A DNA stretch of 64,000 nt from Nicotiana tabacum (GCF_000715075.1 NC_134095.1:9100722-9164721); one strand, 5' to 3'; counted from the stretch's first letter, positions 43,011 to 56,470 are shown. Notes: generated from the sequence alone by a model not told the origin. Program-made: numbers and translations.

Positions 43011-45962
43011 CACCTCTAAAACAACCGTTCGTCCTCGAACGGACAGAAGATGGACGTACTTGAGTCGGGGAAAAGATGGGGATAATGGCTCCGCATATCG
43101 GACTCGGACTCCTAGGTCGATGCCTCAGCAGGCTGACCTATCCACTAAACACGAACAAAAGAAAAACTCTTTGATCTCAACTGACGAACTTGCCAATCTA
43201 AAATAGCTATCGTCTCCTCCTCATAAGACAAGTCCTTGTCCAACTGGACAATGGTGAAATCTAACACGTGGGATGGATCGCCGTGATACTTCCGAAGCAT
43301 GGACACATGAAACACTGGATGCACAGCTGATAAGCTTGGCGGCAATGCAAGTCTATAAGCCACCTCTCCCACTCGATCAAGAATCTCAAATGGGCCAATG
43401 AACCTAGGTCTAAGCTTGCCCTTCTTCCCAAATCTCATCACGCCCTTCATAGGCGATACTCGAAGCAATAACCGCTCACCGACCATGAATGCCAAATCAT
43501 GAACCTTGCGGTTAGCATAACTCTTTTTCCTGGACTGAGCTATACGTAGCCTATCCTGAATAATCCTAACCTTGTCCAAGGCATCTTGAACCAGATTTGT
43601 GCCCAACAACCGAGCCTCTCCCGGCTCAAACCATCCAACCGGCAACCGACACTGCCTACCATACAAAGCCTTATACGGAGCCATCTGAATACTCCACTGG
43701 TAGATGTTGTTGTAGGCAAACTCTGCTAAAGGCAAAACCTGATCCCACGAGCCTCCAAAGTCAATGACACAAGCTTAGAGCATATCCTCCAAAATCTGAA
43801 TAGTTCGCTCGGACTGCCTGTCCGTCTGGGGATGAAATGTTGTGCTCAACTCAACTCGCGTGCCCAACTCTCGCTGAACTGCTCTCCAGAAACGTGATAT
43901 AAATTGCGTACCTCGGTCCAAAATAATAGACTCGGGCGAAGACGAATAATCTCCCGGATATAGATCTCAGCTAACCTCTCAGAAGAATAGGAGACTGCCA
44001 CAGGAATGAAATACGCTGACTTGGTCAGCCTAACAACAATAAACCACACTACATCGAACTTCCTCCGAGTCTGTGGGAGACCAACAACGAAATCCATAGT
44101 GATCCGCTCCCACTTCCACTCAGGAATCTCAATATTCTTGAACAAGTCACCAAGTCTCTAATGCTCATACTTAACTTGCTGACAATTCAAATACCGAGCC
44201 ACATATGCAACGATGTCCTTCTTCATTCTTCTCCACCAATAATGCTGCCGCAAATCCTGATATATCTTCCCGGCGCCCGAATGAATAGAGTACCAGGAGC
44301 TATGGTCTTCCTTTAAAATCAACTCTCGAAGCCCATCCACATTAGGCACACAAACTCGACCCTGCAATCTCAAAACTCCATCATCACCCAAGGTAAACTG
44401 CTTGGCACCTCCGTGTTGCACCGTGTCTCTAAGGACATACAAATGGGGATCATCATACTGCTGACCACGGATACGCTCCAATAAAAAAGAACGAGCGATC
44501 GTGCAGGCCAATACACGACTAGGCTCAGAAATATCCAACCTCATGAACTGATTGGCCAAAGCCTGAATGTCCAAAGCAAGCGGTCTTTCACTGACCGGAA
44601 TATAAGCAAGACTGCCCATACTGGCTGACTTCCTACTCAACGCATCAGCCACCACATTGGCCTTGCTCGGATGATACAAGATAGTGATATCATAATCCTT
44701 CAACAACTCCAACCACCTTCTCTACCTCAAATTCAACTCTTTTTGCTTGAACAAATACTGTATACTCTTATGATCCGTGAACACCTCACATGATACGCCA
44801 TACAGATAATGCCTCCAAATCTTCAATGCGTGAACAATGGCTGCCAACTTCAAATCATGAACCAGATAGTTCTTCTCATAAATCTTCAAATACCGCGAAG
44901 CATAGGCAATGACCTTGCCATCCTGCATCAACACTGCACCAAGCCCAATACGAGATGCATCACAATAAACTGTATAAGGCCCTGAACCTGTGGGCAAAAC
45001 CAACACCGGTGCCGTAGTCAGAGCTGTCTTGGAGCTTCTGAAAACTCGCCTCACACTCGTCCGACCATCTAAACTGGGCACCCTTCTGGGTCAACCTGGT
45101 CATCGGGGCTGCGATGGATGAAAACCCCTCCACGAACCGACGATAGTAGCCTGCCAACCCTAAGAAACTCCGAATCTCTGTAGCTGATGCTGGTCTAGGC
45201 CAGTTTTTGACTGCCTCAATCTTCTTCGGATCAACCTGAATGCCCTCTGCTGACACAATATGACCCAGAAACGCAACTGAACTCAACCAGAACTTACACT
45301 TCGAGATCTTAGCATATAACTGACTATCCCTCAAGGTCTGAAGAACCACTCTAAGATGTTGCTCGTGCTCCTCCCAACTGCGGGAATATATCAAAATATC
45401 ATCAATGAAGACTATCACGAACGAATCCAAATAAGGCCTGAACATTCGGTTCATCAAATCCATAAAAGTTGCTGGGGCATTTGTCAACCCGAATGACATC
45501 ACCAAGAACTCATAATACCCGTACTGAGTGCGAAAAGATATCTTAGGGACATCGGATGCCCTAATCCTCAACTGATGGTAACCAGATCTCAAGTCAATCT
45601 TCGAAAATACCTTGGCATCCTGAAGCTGATCAAACAAATCATCAATCCTCGGCAATGGATACTTATTCTTGATTGTAACCTTGTTCAACTGTCGATAATC
45701 AATACACATTCTCATCGATCCATTCTTCTTCTTAACAAACAACACCAGCGCACCTCAAGGCGAAACATTCGGCCTAATGAAACCCTTCTCAAGTAAGTCT
45801 TGCAACTACTCCTTCAACTCTTTCAACTCTGGCGGGGCCATAGGATATGGCGGGATAGAAATGGGCTGAGTGCCCGGAGTCAAATCAATGCAAAAGTCAA
45901 TATCCCTGTCGGGTGGCATACCCGGCATGTCTGAAGGAAATACCTCAGGGAACTCACGAACA
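43011..45962 (-). pseudogene. minus-strand Tekay-like pol: RT, RNase H, integrase, chromodomain
   Basis: Reverse transcriptase, 45745-44960: an uninterrupted frame of about 260 codons with [35 protein letters not shown] and the intact catalytic FIDDILIYS. RNase H, 45000-44640: [20 protein letters not shown], then a stop near 44724 before [20 protein letters not shown] and VADALSRKS. Integrase zinc domain: HSGAGKIYQDLRQHYWWRRM...CQQ (about 44305-44175). The core, 44145-43750, is frameshifted. C-terminal part, 43735-43145: EFAYNNIYQWSIQMAPYKAL and [20 protein letters not shown]. The chromodomain continues past a stop at 43145 as a broken EESDM..YPHLF-like tail. The polypurine tract AGAGGTGGAG lies at about 43012-43021 (minus strand). 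RT is the best preserved Tekay domain in the window. Confidence 0.9.
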
Positions 45963-45967
45963 ACAGG

Positions 45968-48266
45968 TGTAGACATGTGATTTTTGACCCTCCCCAAGAT
46001 TTTTTATATTTTAGCATGTAAATATTTAATTTAGGCCTAATATAGCTATTTCAACTATTTTGACTTCTTTACTTTATTTTCGTCATAAAAATAAAAAATT
46101 ACAAAAAAATATTTTAGTTTACATATCTTTCATAAATTTAAATAAAAACAAATATACAAAATAGTACCTTATCTTTATCTTTATATAATCTTGAAAACAC
46201 AAAAGTAGTTTTATGTTTTATAGTTTAGTTCAATTAATTAAAATTAGTTTTATATTTTTATATTCTAATTGTATATAATTTTAGAAGGATGAATTAGTTT
46301 TAGGTTGGTTTATCTCGTCTTTATAAATCTTATAGTCCATTTTTCTAGTCATGGCCCAATTCCCTAGCCCATAATTCCTAGACCCATACCCCTAACCTAA
46401 TCCCCACCCCTATATAATAGTACCTACACCTAAAATACACATAGAATCCACCGCAGAAGAGACAATGACCCCCTTCATCGTCTTCTTCAATGGAGACGGG
46501 TCTGTTCTCCTTCATCTCCTAAAGGCCCCAGCTCCTTTATCTTCTTTCTGATTCCACAGGAGAAGTTTCAGCCATTGATCCAAAACCAACAATCCTAACT
46601 TCATCTCCAAAAGCCATAAAAATAAACCATGAAACCCAGCAAAACCACGCCCCAAAACTGTCCAAACACAGCAGAAGCGCAGCAAAAGATCTAGCAAACT
46701 GCAGCAGCTGCGGCTTCCCCATTCCACTTGTGAAATTAGTTCTGAAGCCACGTAAATTTATCTCCACTAGGTCATTGCTTTTTCCGGCGTTTTGCCAGAG
46801 TTTCACCATCTCCGACCAGTTTGTTCTTACTATAAAACGTAGCAGCTTCAGCTTCTTTAACTGCTGCTGGTCTCTTAAGTCGAGCTCAGGTCGTTGAAGT
46901 TTCCGGCGAGGTTCCGGCTCTGCTACATTTTTGTTCGAGTCTGTGTCTATTATTCGAGCGTCAAAACAGTGTTGTGAATGAAGCTGTGTTTCATCGAAAG
47001 TTCAGGTTCATATTCTTAAATTCGTTTCTTCTCTCAACCTTGATTAATTTTGATTTAGTGTTCAGATGATATGGATTTGGTGTTTAAATGAAACACAAGC
47101 TATGCCCAAATTCTTATTTATGGTTTTTGAACAGCATCCAGTTGTGGCCTGGCTAGGTTATAACTTGATTACAATCATTTTGAAGTTGCACTGTATTTGC
47201 AACTATGATGTTAGTACTCATCACATATTATCATTTGGACGTTTGGATTATTTTGAAACTCTACTCTTTTGAGTCTAGTTACATGTTTGTTTGAAAATTT
47301 TCTATTATGAGGCCCATCGATATTGCTGCCATTGAGACGTGAAACCATAGCAGTCACTACATTTCTTTTTCTAATATTAATGTTTAAGTGCACAGTGATT
47401 AAAATTTGTTTATTTTACGAATCGTTAAGAATGATCCAAATATTGGAAAGTCAGTGAACTTACTAATTTAGTGCATGCACACCTAGTATTCAGTGCCTTC
47501 GGGGAATCTTTTGACTACATATGCTTATAGGTACATTCTTAATCAAATTAATCTACTATCGTGATTGTGGTTACTGTTACCGCGGCATGGTTACGATATG
47601 TGAATCTCAATTCGGGGGTGCATTTCATGTAACCCGATTATAACAACTTCGAATAATTAAGTCCTTTGAAATTAGAAATCGAGGCGTGCCATTTAGCGAA
47701 TTTCTATGGCCCTCGCGAAGTTGCAGGTGCGTAGTTGCTTTAGGTGCGCTATTTAAATTAATTTCCTTAAACTCGGGTGTGTATTTCATGTGACCCAACT
47801 CCAATTCTCAACAACGTTAAATAAAATGTATCGTGGATCGCGGGTGCATTTTATGTGGCGTGGTTCAAGGCGTGTTTTAAATAACGTTGAATCTTCCTAA
47901 AAAATAATTAAAAGCAGTCTATACGTTAAAATGTACCATAGGCTAAAACATGTATTAAAATCAGATAATAAGGCAATTATAATAGTTTAAGCGACCGTGC
48001 TAGAACCACGGAACCCGGGAATGCCTAACACCTTCTCCCGGGTTAACAGAATTCCTTACTCAGAATTTCTGGTTCGCAGGTTTCAAAAGGAAAGTCGACA
48101 TTTCCTCAATTTGGGATTTAAAATAAACCGGTGACTTGGAACACCAATTGAAATATTCCAAGTGGCGACTCTGATAATTAATTAATCCCTTTTCGAATAC
48201 TATCACTTAAAGTGGAAAATCTCCCTTGTACCCTTCCGGGGGTTAAGGTAAAAAGGAGGTGTGACA
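45968..48266 (+). repeat. 5' LTR of the Ogre-like element (2,299 bp)
   Basis: Colinear with 58676-60915 and highly similar. It contains about 60 bp (around 46893-46955) absent from the 3' LTR, which accounts for the length difference. Antisense open frames at 46537-46809 and its 3' LTR twin 59244-59516 survive only because the LTRs are alike. It ends GGAGGTGTGACA. Confidence 0.93.
46411..46420 (+). promoter_or_regulatory. TATA box in the Ogre-like 5' LTR
   Basis: TATATAATAG in a C-rich context (CCCACCCC just upstream), about 443 bp into the LTR. The 3' LTR has the same at 59118-59127. A likely retroelement promoter. Confidence 0.55.
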
Positions 48267-48270
48267 GCTC

Positions 48271-48288
48271 TGGCAACTCTGCTGGGGA
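48271..48288 (+). other. primer-binding site of the Ogre-like element
   Basis: TGGCAACTCTGCTGGGGA starts four bases after the LTR end. The TGGCGACTCxGCTGGGGA pattern is the primer site described for Ogre-type elements (tRNA-Arg); one base differs here. Confidence 0.7.
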
Positions 48289-50815
48289 TCGAACCTTGAA
48301 TCTCTGGTTTCAGGGTTCAAGAATTCGAGCTTAGAATAATTGTTATAGTTGGCTTTATCCATTATCTGAATTTGTTACATGATTTGGGCCTAATATGCTA
48401 ATTGATTGCTTTTACCGCTTTGATATTCCGTGAACTGTATATAAACTGTTGCGAAATCCCTCTTCTCTCCAAGTCTTCTAAATCATGAAGAAGTGTGCAC
48501 TTCGTGTGACTTCTTTTCTGTTATAGTCATATCCCAAATTTAGAACGAAGTTCGGACAAGTTGCAAAGCCGGTGAAGCTTCTGTATTCCCGGCACGCTGC
48601 CCCCCCCTCCCCCCCCGCGGCTCGAGTTGTCCGCTCGGGTAAGCCAGCTCTAGAACAATAAACCCAGGTTTTGAACCTAGAATAACTCAGCCTCATACCG
48701 GATCCCTAAATAGGAACGTTTGTTTTCATCATGTGCATTTAACTTTGGAGACTTAACACAGGGGTTGGGTCCGTCTAGGACAGGTGTACCCAAAATAACC
48801 AACCATCTTGATGCATCCTATGTGCTACATATTGCATTTCTTCAAGGGTAAAAGGGTCATTTGGCGGACCAATGATAATTGAGGGCGAATGAAAAAAAAG
48901 AGAAAAAAAAAAGAGAGACTGAAGTGTGAGGATGAAGCGAGTAGGGCCCAATTATATTTTTGTTACATTTTATTAAGGAAAAAAAAGAGCATGGAAACTT
49001 CAAAAAGATTTTGCACTTTTTATCATTTTTCAAAAATCAAAAAAATTGAAAAAAAGAAAAGAAAATCCAAAAATATTTTATATGTTTCATCATTTTTCGA
49101 AAAAAAATAAAAAAAATGTGTTTTCTATATGTCAATTGTTTTTTTTATTATTCTCGCCCGTATCCAATCTGCCCGAACTACACATACCTGATTCTCGTCT
49201 TTCGGGGCGTGATACGTAGGCAACTCACATAGGGTCTGGTCTTCCTAGTAAATCTTAGGTTCTTGGCTTTGCAGGGTCATAGCCAAAATTTGCACTTATA
49301 GCCACCTTTTGGCCAAATAAGCCAGTTTGCAAAAATAGCCTCAACCATGTCTTCCATGTGTCAAGTAGGGAGTGTTATTGTCTCACATACTGTTGATTTA
49401 TAGTTTTCTCATATAGGTGTGGATTTATTTACCGAAGTTTGAGCATGACAGACACCCCGTGACCATCCGGTCAGGATCGCTCAATCAGGAGTTGCTTGAG
49501 GAGATTTGTTTTACTTTTAAGTTTTGAGTCTGTTCTTCATTTTATGTCGTCTTTTACTTTCTAGTTTTGTACAGTAATGTCAAGCCTTTTGTTATTATAT
49601 TTTCTGCTTTATATTTGGAAAATATGCTGTAACTCAAAAATCCAAAAAAAAAGATGTTGCATTTTATATTTCGTTATAAATTTTCTTTAGAATACTAATT
49701 CTAGAAATGAAAAGAATTTGAGGTTGTTTTTCCTTTAGGCAATTAATATCTAGGACTTAAAATGAATTGTTTTATGTTTCTTTTTGTATATTAGGACCAA
49801 AATTTTAAAAAAAAAAAGAATTTTCTTTTAGTACTTCTTTAAAAGCTTTCTTTAGGGTGTTAATTCCAAAATCCAAAAAGATTTTCTTTTGAGGTGTCTT
49901 TTTAGGAAATTAGTGAAAAATTAGAAAATAATTCTTTTATTTTCATTAGAACTTTAGGATATTGTACATAGAAAAAAATAGTTTATCTTTTGTTTATCAT
50001 TAGAATTTCTTTTTTAGGTAATCAAATTGAAATCCAAAAGCATTTTGTTTTATCTTTTCCATTGCTCGTTTCGAAATATTGCGTCAGGTTATCAAATGAA
50101 AAATTCAAAATATGTTTCTGTGGTTTACTGTTTAGATTTCCTCCTTAAAAAAAATGAATCAAAAAATATTTTTTTCCCTTCTAGGGTTTTCTTTAATAAT
50201 TTCCCACGTAGTATTTGTCTTGAAAAATATATATGAACGTTAAGCTTGAGTTTAGTATAGGTTATAGAACATTAAGTTTAGAAAATTCAAAAAGAGATTT
50301 GCTTCTTTTATTTCCATTTTCTCGTCAGAGTAGTCATTAAGGTAAAAAGAAAAAGAATGTTAGTTTGTTTTCTTTATTCCCGATAGTCCAAAACTACGCA
50401 AAGGTCTGATTCATGCGGCGTCATGATACGTAGGAAACCTACATAGGGTTCGATCGAATCCTTTTTATTATTAAAAGAAAAAAAAGAAATAAAAGGAAAA
50501 AAAAGAAGATAAAAAAAGGGTGAAATTATGGGACGTGAGAAATGAGAGGAAAGAAAAGAGTGATAATTAGAAAAAAAAGGAAGGAAAATGATCAAGAAGT
50601 GCTAGAAAGGAAAGAAAAGAGAAGATTGAAATGAACAAATTGGGATGATGCCAGCTGACCGTTGTACCCTCGAAGTCATTCTTGAACCGTTAATTGTTGC
50701 TAGGTGCATTGCACGAAATGTGATATTTTTAGCTGTTAAATGCCCTAACGCTAACATGATGACTTCATTTTGTTCCTCTTTGTTCTCCTCATTATAGCAG
50801 AAGGGTGGTTGGTTT
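48289..50815 (+). other. 5' untranslated leader of the Ogre-like element
   Basis: About 2.5 kb without a gene: a C8-containing run near 48600-48618, A-rich stretches near 48888-49120 and 50470-50590, and a degenerate T-rich region (49520-50370) where AAAAAGATTTTCTTTT-like words and TTTTTAGGTAATCA-like words recur. The extra ORF1 that full Ogre elements carry upstream of gag was not recognised. Confidence 0.6.
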
Positions 50816-52652
50816 GTGGTTCTTAAGGTAACTCGTCTATACAACACAAGGTCAAAGGGCAAGGTAGCCATGGCTAGCAAAAACTTGGGCACAAGAGTTG
50901 TTGACCCATCAAGGGAGTTTGTGGAGTCAGAGTCTGAATTAAAAGAAGAGGTCCAAAGGGTGAAACAACAGATGGCAGAAATGTATCAGTCTTGGATCAG
51001 GGGGCATCCTCCACCTTCATCCCCCACTAACTATACTGAAAACCCTGCAACTGTCCCATCACTATCACAAATCTAGATTCCCACTTCTGTGATATCACCC
51101 CACAACCTTTTCACACTCTACCCGCCAAAACCACCTCGTATCCCGCTCCTTTAGCCACTCATGCTCTTGTAGCTCCTCTCCCAGCTACTTTTCCTCGATC
51201 CTCTAACGAGGCTGTGTTCAAAGTCCCTAATGCCCAACACTATGCTCCAGAACTAACTTTTAAAGTCTCAGGTTTATACTCTCCCATTCCTCATTCTGAG
51301 CCTCCCGGTGAAACTGAAAAGCCTGCTAAGACAGTGGAGCAAGATGAGATATCCAGGAAGGTGAAAATCTTAGAGCAGTCTTTAAGAAACATGCAAGGGA
51401 TAGGGAGCCAGATGAGTGTGGCTTACAAAAACTTGTGCTTGTTTCCTGACGTCAAACTGCCTGATGGGTTTAAGATGCCAAAGTTCAATTTATATGACGG
51501 ACATGGAGATCCCGTGGCCCATTTGAGAGGCTACTGCAGTAAGATGAGAGGCGTTAGTGGGAAAGACAAATTATTGATGACGTATTTCAGTCAAAGTTTT
51601 AGTGGGGCAGCTCTGGAGTGGTACACCCGCCAAGATGTTAGCAAGTGGTACACGTGGGATGATATGGCTCAAGCCTTTGCCAGACACTTTCAGTACAATA
51701 TAGAAATTGTCCCAGATCGCATGTCCCTCTACAAGATGGAAAAGAAGCCTAATGAAAGCTTTAGGGAATACAGCCTCAGATGGAGAGAGCAAGCTGCCAG
51801 AGTCCATCCTTTCATGGAAGAAAAAAGATGGTCGAGTACTTTCTTCAAGCTCAACAACCAACTTACTTTGGGCATTTGATCAAGGTTGTAGGTAGGTCTT
51901 TTAATGATGTGGTAAAAATGGGAGAAATGGTAGAAGATGGGTTGAATTCCAGCAAGATCATGAGTTATTCTGCTTTAAAAGCCACAACACAAGCAATTCA
52001 GAACGACACAAGAAGCTTGCTGGGTCAGAAGGAACATGATGATTTTGCCATGGTTGTTTCAGAGTCACGACGTGGACCAAAAGGTCCGCCTCACCAATAT
52101 ACTCAGCCTCAAGTCCAACCCTAAACTTGTCCCCGAGCTCCACATAATCCACCTCAGTATTATCCTCCGTACAATGTCCGGTCATATGTCCAACCACCAG
52201 GTCACCCCTTATGGCGAGCGCCAGCACCGCATAATGCATTCTTGACTTCACAACATTTTCAAGCACCCAACAACCCTAGAAAACAGGGGCAGAGAAGGGA
52301 ACAAAGGCAAAGAAATAGTTTCACGCCGATTGAGGAGTCCTACACAAGCTTGTTTGAAAAGTTAAAGCATTATGGCCTGATTGAGACACTCCTCGGCTAT
52401 ACTCCAGACCCATATGCAAAAGGCTTTGATCCTATAGTACGATGCATGTACCACTCTATTGTCCAAGGGCATAGCATTGAAGATTGTCGTTCTTTGAAAA
52501 GGGAAATAGAAAGAATGATTCAAGAAGGGGTAATTGTGATCAATGACAGTGACAAGGAGCATGCGAACCCTCTTGGGAACTTGCTGACTGAAGTTAATGA
52601 TATTGAAGTTGATAATGGTTTTGGCAATATTGATGTGGAACCCAGTGGCTAA
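50816..52652 (+). pseudogene. Ogre-like gag, disrupted
   Basis: Gag N-terminal part 50816-51076 (TRLYNTRSKGKVAMASKNLG, then a coiled-coil-like EELKEEVQRVKQQMAEMYQS segment) ends at an in-frame TAG. The main part, 51214-51879, holds the capsid with CLFPDVKLPDGFKMPKFNLY, DGHGDPVAHLRGYCSKM and ALEWYTRQDVSKWYTWDDMA, then a frameshift near 51800. It continues in 51780-52124 (YFLQAQQPTYFGHLIKVVGR) and 52242-52652 (FTPIEESYTSLFEKLKHYGL and the Cys/His-like CMYHSIVQGHSIEDCRSLKR). The last piece is the gag C-terminus next to where protease should start. At least two stops or shifts disable it. Confidence 0.85.
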
Positions 52653-53096
52653 GATGCCGTACTTGATAATTGGAAAGACGTTCCATCTCTTGGCTAGCTG
52701 GAGAGGAGTCTTAGTGGTTTATTTTGTTGTCATTTCTTTTATTCGGGTTATTTTTAGGGTTGTAATCCGGATATTATCTTGTGATTCAAACCGTTCTATC
52801 CTTTTATTTTGCCTAGTTTATTTTTTGTAGTAAATCGTTTAGTGTTGTCTAGGTTTGTTCCAGGGTTGTAGCCCAGTTTAGTTTGCTTGTTTTGTTGTTC
52901 AAACCCTTTCACCATCTGTCTAATGCAATTTTCTGTTTTCTATTATTTTTAGTCATTTTTTTTGTTCTCTTTTCCTTTTATAGTCCTTTTCATGTTGACT
53001 CTAGTGACATGACATGCACTCGTGATTCTCAGCCTGGTCTTAAAAAGTTAGTTTAGTCATGAAGCAATGAAATAATTTTGAAGATGATAGGGACAT
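52653..53096 (+). other. scar of the pol deletion
   Basis: Between the gag C-terminus and the pol C-terminal piece only about 440 bp of T-rich non-coding DNA remains. Protease, RT, both RNase H domains and integrase (normally several kb) are missing. Two TTTTATTCGGGTT/GGGTTGTAxxCC-type words repeat (52736-52765 and 52862-52875). Confidence 0.7.
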
Positions 53097-53357
53097 TTGA
53101 GGGAAAAAAGTAAAGGCATTTTGAGATCACTTCAAGCTCGAATCGTGAAACTGGGGCAGATAGAACAAAAAGAAATACTTTTGAAATGCATCCTGCCGTA
53201 TCAGGTTGAAGCTAAAGGCAAGTTTGCCCCAAATTGGCAGGAGTCGTTCATCGTAATGAGAGTGTCGTCCAATGGTACTTCGTATTTAACAGATATAGAA
53301 GGCAAATGTGTAGATATGACTATCAATTCTGATGAGGTCAAAAGATATTATGTATGA
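53097..53357 (+). pseudogene. Ogre-like pol C-terminal remnant
   Basis: The 86-codon frame ends KGKFAPNWQESFIVMRV..., YLTDIEGKCVDMTINSDEVK RYYV and a stop. This is the conserved tail after integrase in Tat/Ogre polyproteins (KILPHQ..KGKFxPNWxGPF...LTDIEG...NxDxVKRYYV). It shows that the element derives from a full pol-encoding ancestor by internal deletion and did not lack pol from the start. Confidence 0.8.
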
Positions 53358-54479
53358 TTTTTTTGGTTTGTTTAATTGTGTTGTTTGTGTTTGTCATGCT
53401 TTGAAGATTGGAATGACGAAGGCATTTTATTCTGTTATCTAAATACTTTATCCTTTGTCCCCCCTTTGAGCCTTATTTATTTTCTTTCATATCCCTCTTT
53501 TGGAATCAGAAGCAGAGTTTAGAAATGTGATATAGAAAAAGGGAGAAAAAAGAGAAAAAAAAGAGAAAAAGAGAAGGAAAAATGGAAAAAGTGTAAAGAA
53601 AAGAAAAGAAAATGAAGAAAAGAGAGGAAAAAGAAAAGGAAAAAGGAAGATAAAACAAAACAAAAAGGAAAAACAAAAACAAAAGTTTCCATGAACTACA
53701 TTCGACCTGATTCCTTTTAAGGATATGTTGGCAGCCTCACGGTTCGGTACCATCAAAATAAAAATTCAAAAGTCCCCAAGCAAAGAAACTGGGGCAGAAG
53801 TTGTGGTTGTTGTAAGAGATCTGATTCCAAAAGTTGTAAATTTGAGCCCTCTTAAGCTATTTTTGAGCCTTTATGATACCCTTCCTTTCTAACCCCATCC
53901 AAAAGCCCATATTACGTCCAAAGAAAAATCTTCCGATCAATCTTTGTGTAGTGCCAAGGCAAGCGCGTTAGAGGGATGATTCACATCAGGGGTAGCAATC
54001 TGTTCTACACAAGGAAAACAAAAATGAGAGAGTCTTATCGGTGAAAACCTCCACAGGTACCATAAGGCGACAGTAAGTTAAGAGAAAGAACAAAATGAGA
54101 GAGGTTTGATGGTGAAAACCCTTCGGGCACTACAAGTCGAGTAAGGATCGTGAATCAGATTGGAAAATCGGAGCATTGAAGCCTAGTTTCACGGCGAAGA
54201 GGTACAATAAGAGTTGAGCATCGGACTTGCTTGGCAAATTAGGCCATTTAATCCAAAGGTGCATGTCACGGTCATTAGAGTTGGTATCTACATCTGATAA
54301 GTGTTTAGTTTTCTTGTTAGGAATCATCTCTTTCCATTGTCCTTACTCTGTTCCTTTTGTTTTGTTTACTTCCCCTTCTTGAGTCTATTTGGTTAGAACA
54401 AGTGAGAAATGACTTCAAAATTTGCTACCAACTTTCCAATTGTACAAAACGAAATTTGGCTAGCACATCAAAGTGGCAT

Positions 54480-55005
54480 AAGTGAAGAAAGAACAATGTG
54501 CGCACTGAGTTGTTAACAATCAACATGCTTTAGGATTCATGTGAAATACAAAGGTTTGGTATATATCAATTCATGAACAATGCAACAGATAGAGGATGTT
54601 GGGTGAACTAATCAAAGGTATTCTCTGTGATGAGGTTGACAGAGAAAGTGGTTAACCAACGACAAGCAAGGTCTTCCAAGCGGAAATCAAAGTTATCATG
54701 GCAAGTGAAGGAGCAATAGGCCTCAAGGCCAAGGCCAGTAGTTTAAGTCAAGAAAGAACAACATACGCTCTGAGTGGGTGGCAATTGACATGCGTTGGGA
54801 TTCATGCGAGACACAAAGGTTTGGTAAATATCAGTTCATGAGCAATGCAACATATAGAGGGTATTGGGTCTGAACGGAGAAGAGGTATTCTCTGTGATGA
54901 GGTTGACAGAAAAAGTGGTTAACCAACGACAAGCAAGGTCTTCGAGTGGAAGTCAAAGTTATCATGGGAAGTGGAGGAGCAATCGCCCTCAAAGTCAAGG
55001 CCACA
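54480..55005. repeat. direct duplication of about 255 bp
   Basis: 54480-54735 and 54750-55005 share AGAAAGAACAA, GATTCATGxGAxA, CAAAGGTTTGGTA, GGTATTCTCTGTGATGAGG, AGTGGTTAACCAACGACAAG and AAGTTATCATGG in the same order with scattered differences. Confidence 0.85.
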
Positions 55006-55137
55006 AACTAACCACCGCATTTTAAACTGACAAGATTTTTCTTTGATTGAAACAGGGGCAGAAAGTTTCAATTGTTTCGGAGAAACCCTCCGTAGGGGAA
55101 AAGCAAGCACCAGACAGGTTTGACTTTTGATTCTCAG

Positions 55138-55560
55138 TACCCTCCTGGATAATGGGACATAGTTTAAAATTCAAAACAATCATGAGTAGCATAATCTTGC
55201 ATAAATTTAACCTCAAGGAATATAAGTTGGCTTCAAAGGCTGCATGTTTGAGATAGTATTCAATTAAGAGTTGTCAGGACCCTCCTGAATAATGGGACCT
55301 AGCTTTAAAATTTCCATTGGATAACAAAATTTAGCGTAAGTTCTGGTGTAAGGTAATATAATTTAGCCATAAAATAGTCACTCTTAAGATAAAACTTGAC
55401 TTTTAGATTTTCAGGACCCTCCTGGATAATGGGATGTAGCTTTAATACTTTCTTAGATAACAAGATGTAGCATAAGTAATACCTTCAGAAGATATAACTT
55501 AGATTTAAAATTGTCGTTTAATTAAGAGTTGTCAGGACCCTCCTGGATAATGGGGTGTAG
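55138..55560. repeat. CCTCCTGGATAATGGGA interspersed units
   Basis: CAGxACCCTCCTGxATAATGGG at 55137, 55275, 55410 and 55533, each followed by a TTAGATAACAAxATxTAGC-like stretch. The spacing of 120-140 bp makes this a four-unit tandem repeat of about 130 bp. Confidence 0.8.
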
Positions 55561-55589
55561 TTTAAAGATCGACTTAGATAACAAGATAT

Positions 55590-56470
55590 AGCGAAAGTAA
55601 TACCCTTAGGAGACGCACTTTCTAGTTTGGATCATATGAGTTTTAGTCACTGAAGTCTCACCCTTAGGAGACACACTTCCTAGTCTCGGTCATTTAAATT
55701 CATTCCTAGGAGACACACTTCCTAATTTAAGTCATTGATGCTCTACTCCTAGGAGACGCACTTCCTAGTCTTGGTATTTCAAGTTATATTTCGTAGTAGG
55801 AGACGCACTTCCTAAATTGAGATTTTACCACTAGGAGACGCACTTCCCATTTGGTTCATTTAAGTTCATTCCTAAGAGACACACTTCCTAGGTGGAGTCA
55901 TTGATATTTCACCCCTAGGAGACGTACTTCCTAGTCCGGGTCTTTCGGGTTATATTTTTGCGTTAGGAGACGCACTTCCTAAATTGAGATTTCCCCCTAG
56001 GAGACGCACTTCCTAGTCTGGTTCATTTAAGTTCATTCATAGGAAATACACTTCCTAGTTTGAGTCATCGAAGTTTCGCCCATAGGAGACGCAATTCCTA
56101 AAATTAAGAGTTCATTCATAGGAGACACACTTCCTAGTTCGAGTCATTGAAGTTACACCTTTAGGAGACGCACTTCCTAAATTGAGAGTTCATTCATAGG
56201 AGACGCACTTCCTAGTTTGAATCATCAAAGTTTCACCCCTAGGAGACGCACTTCTTAGTCTGGGTCTTTCAGGATACACCTGTAGGAGACACACTTCCTA
56301 AATTGAGATTTCACCCCTAGGAGACGCACTTCCTGGTTTTGGTTCATACAAGTTTTACCCGTAGGAGACGCACTTCCTAGTTTGGTTCATTTAGGTTTTA
56401 TTTTTAGTAGACGCATTTGGTAGTCAAAGTTTTGGTTTTACTCATAGGAGACGCACATCCTGGTCTAGTC
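55590..56470. repeat. AGGAGACGCACTTCCTAG tandem repeat
   Basis: About 20 units of (C)CTAGGAGACGCACTTCCTAGT followed by 20-30 variable bases (TTTxGGTCATTxAAGTT). Units are about 40-50 bp. CTAGGA and TCCTAG within each unit are complementary, so every unit can form a short hairpin. Confidence 0.9.

Noticed and set aside
46537..46809. 90-codon antisense frame conserved in both LTRs (twin at 59244-59516)
   Set aside because: Conservation is explained by LTR identity from one insertion; no similarity to known proteins.
48598..48620. C-rich run as a possible quadruplex regulatory element
   Set aside because: One interrupted C run only; there are not four tracts of the required spacing, and it may be a sequencing-prone homopolymer.
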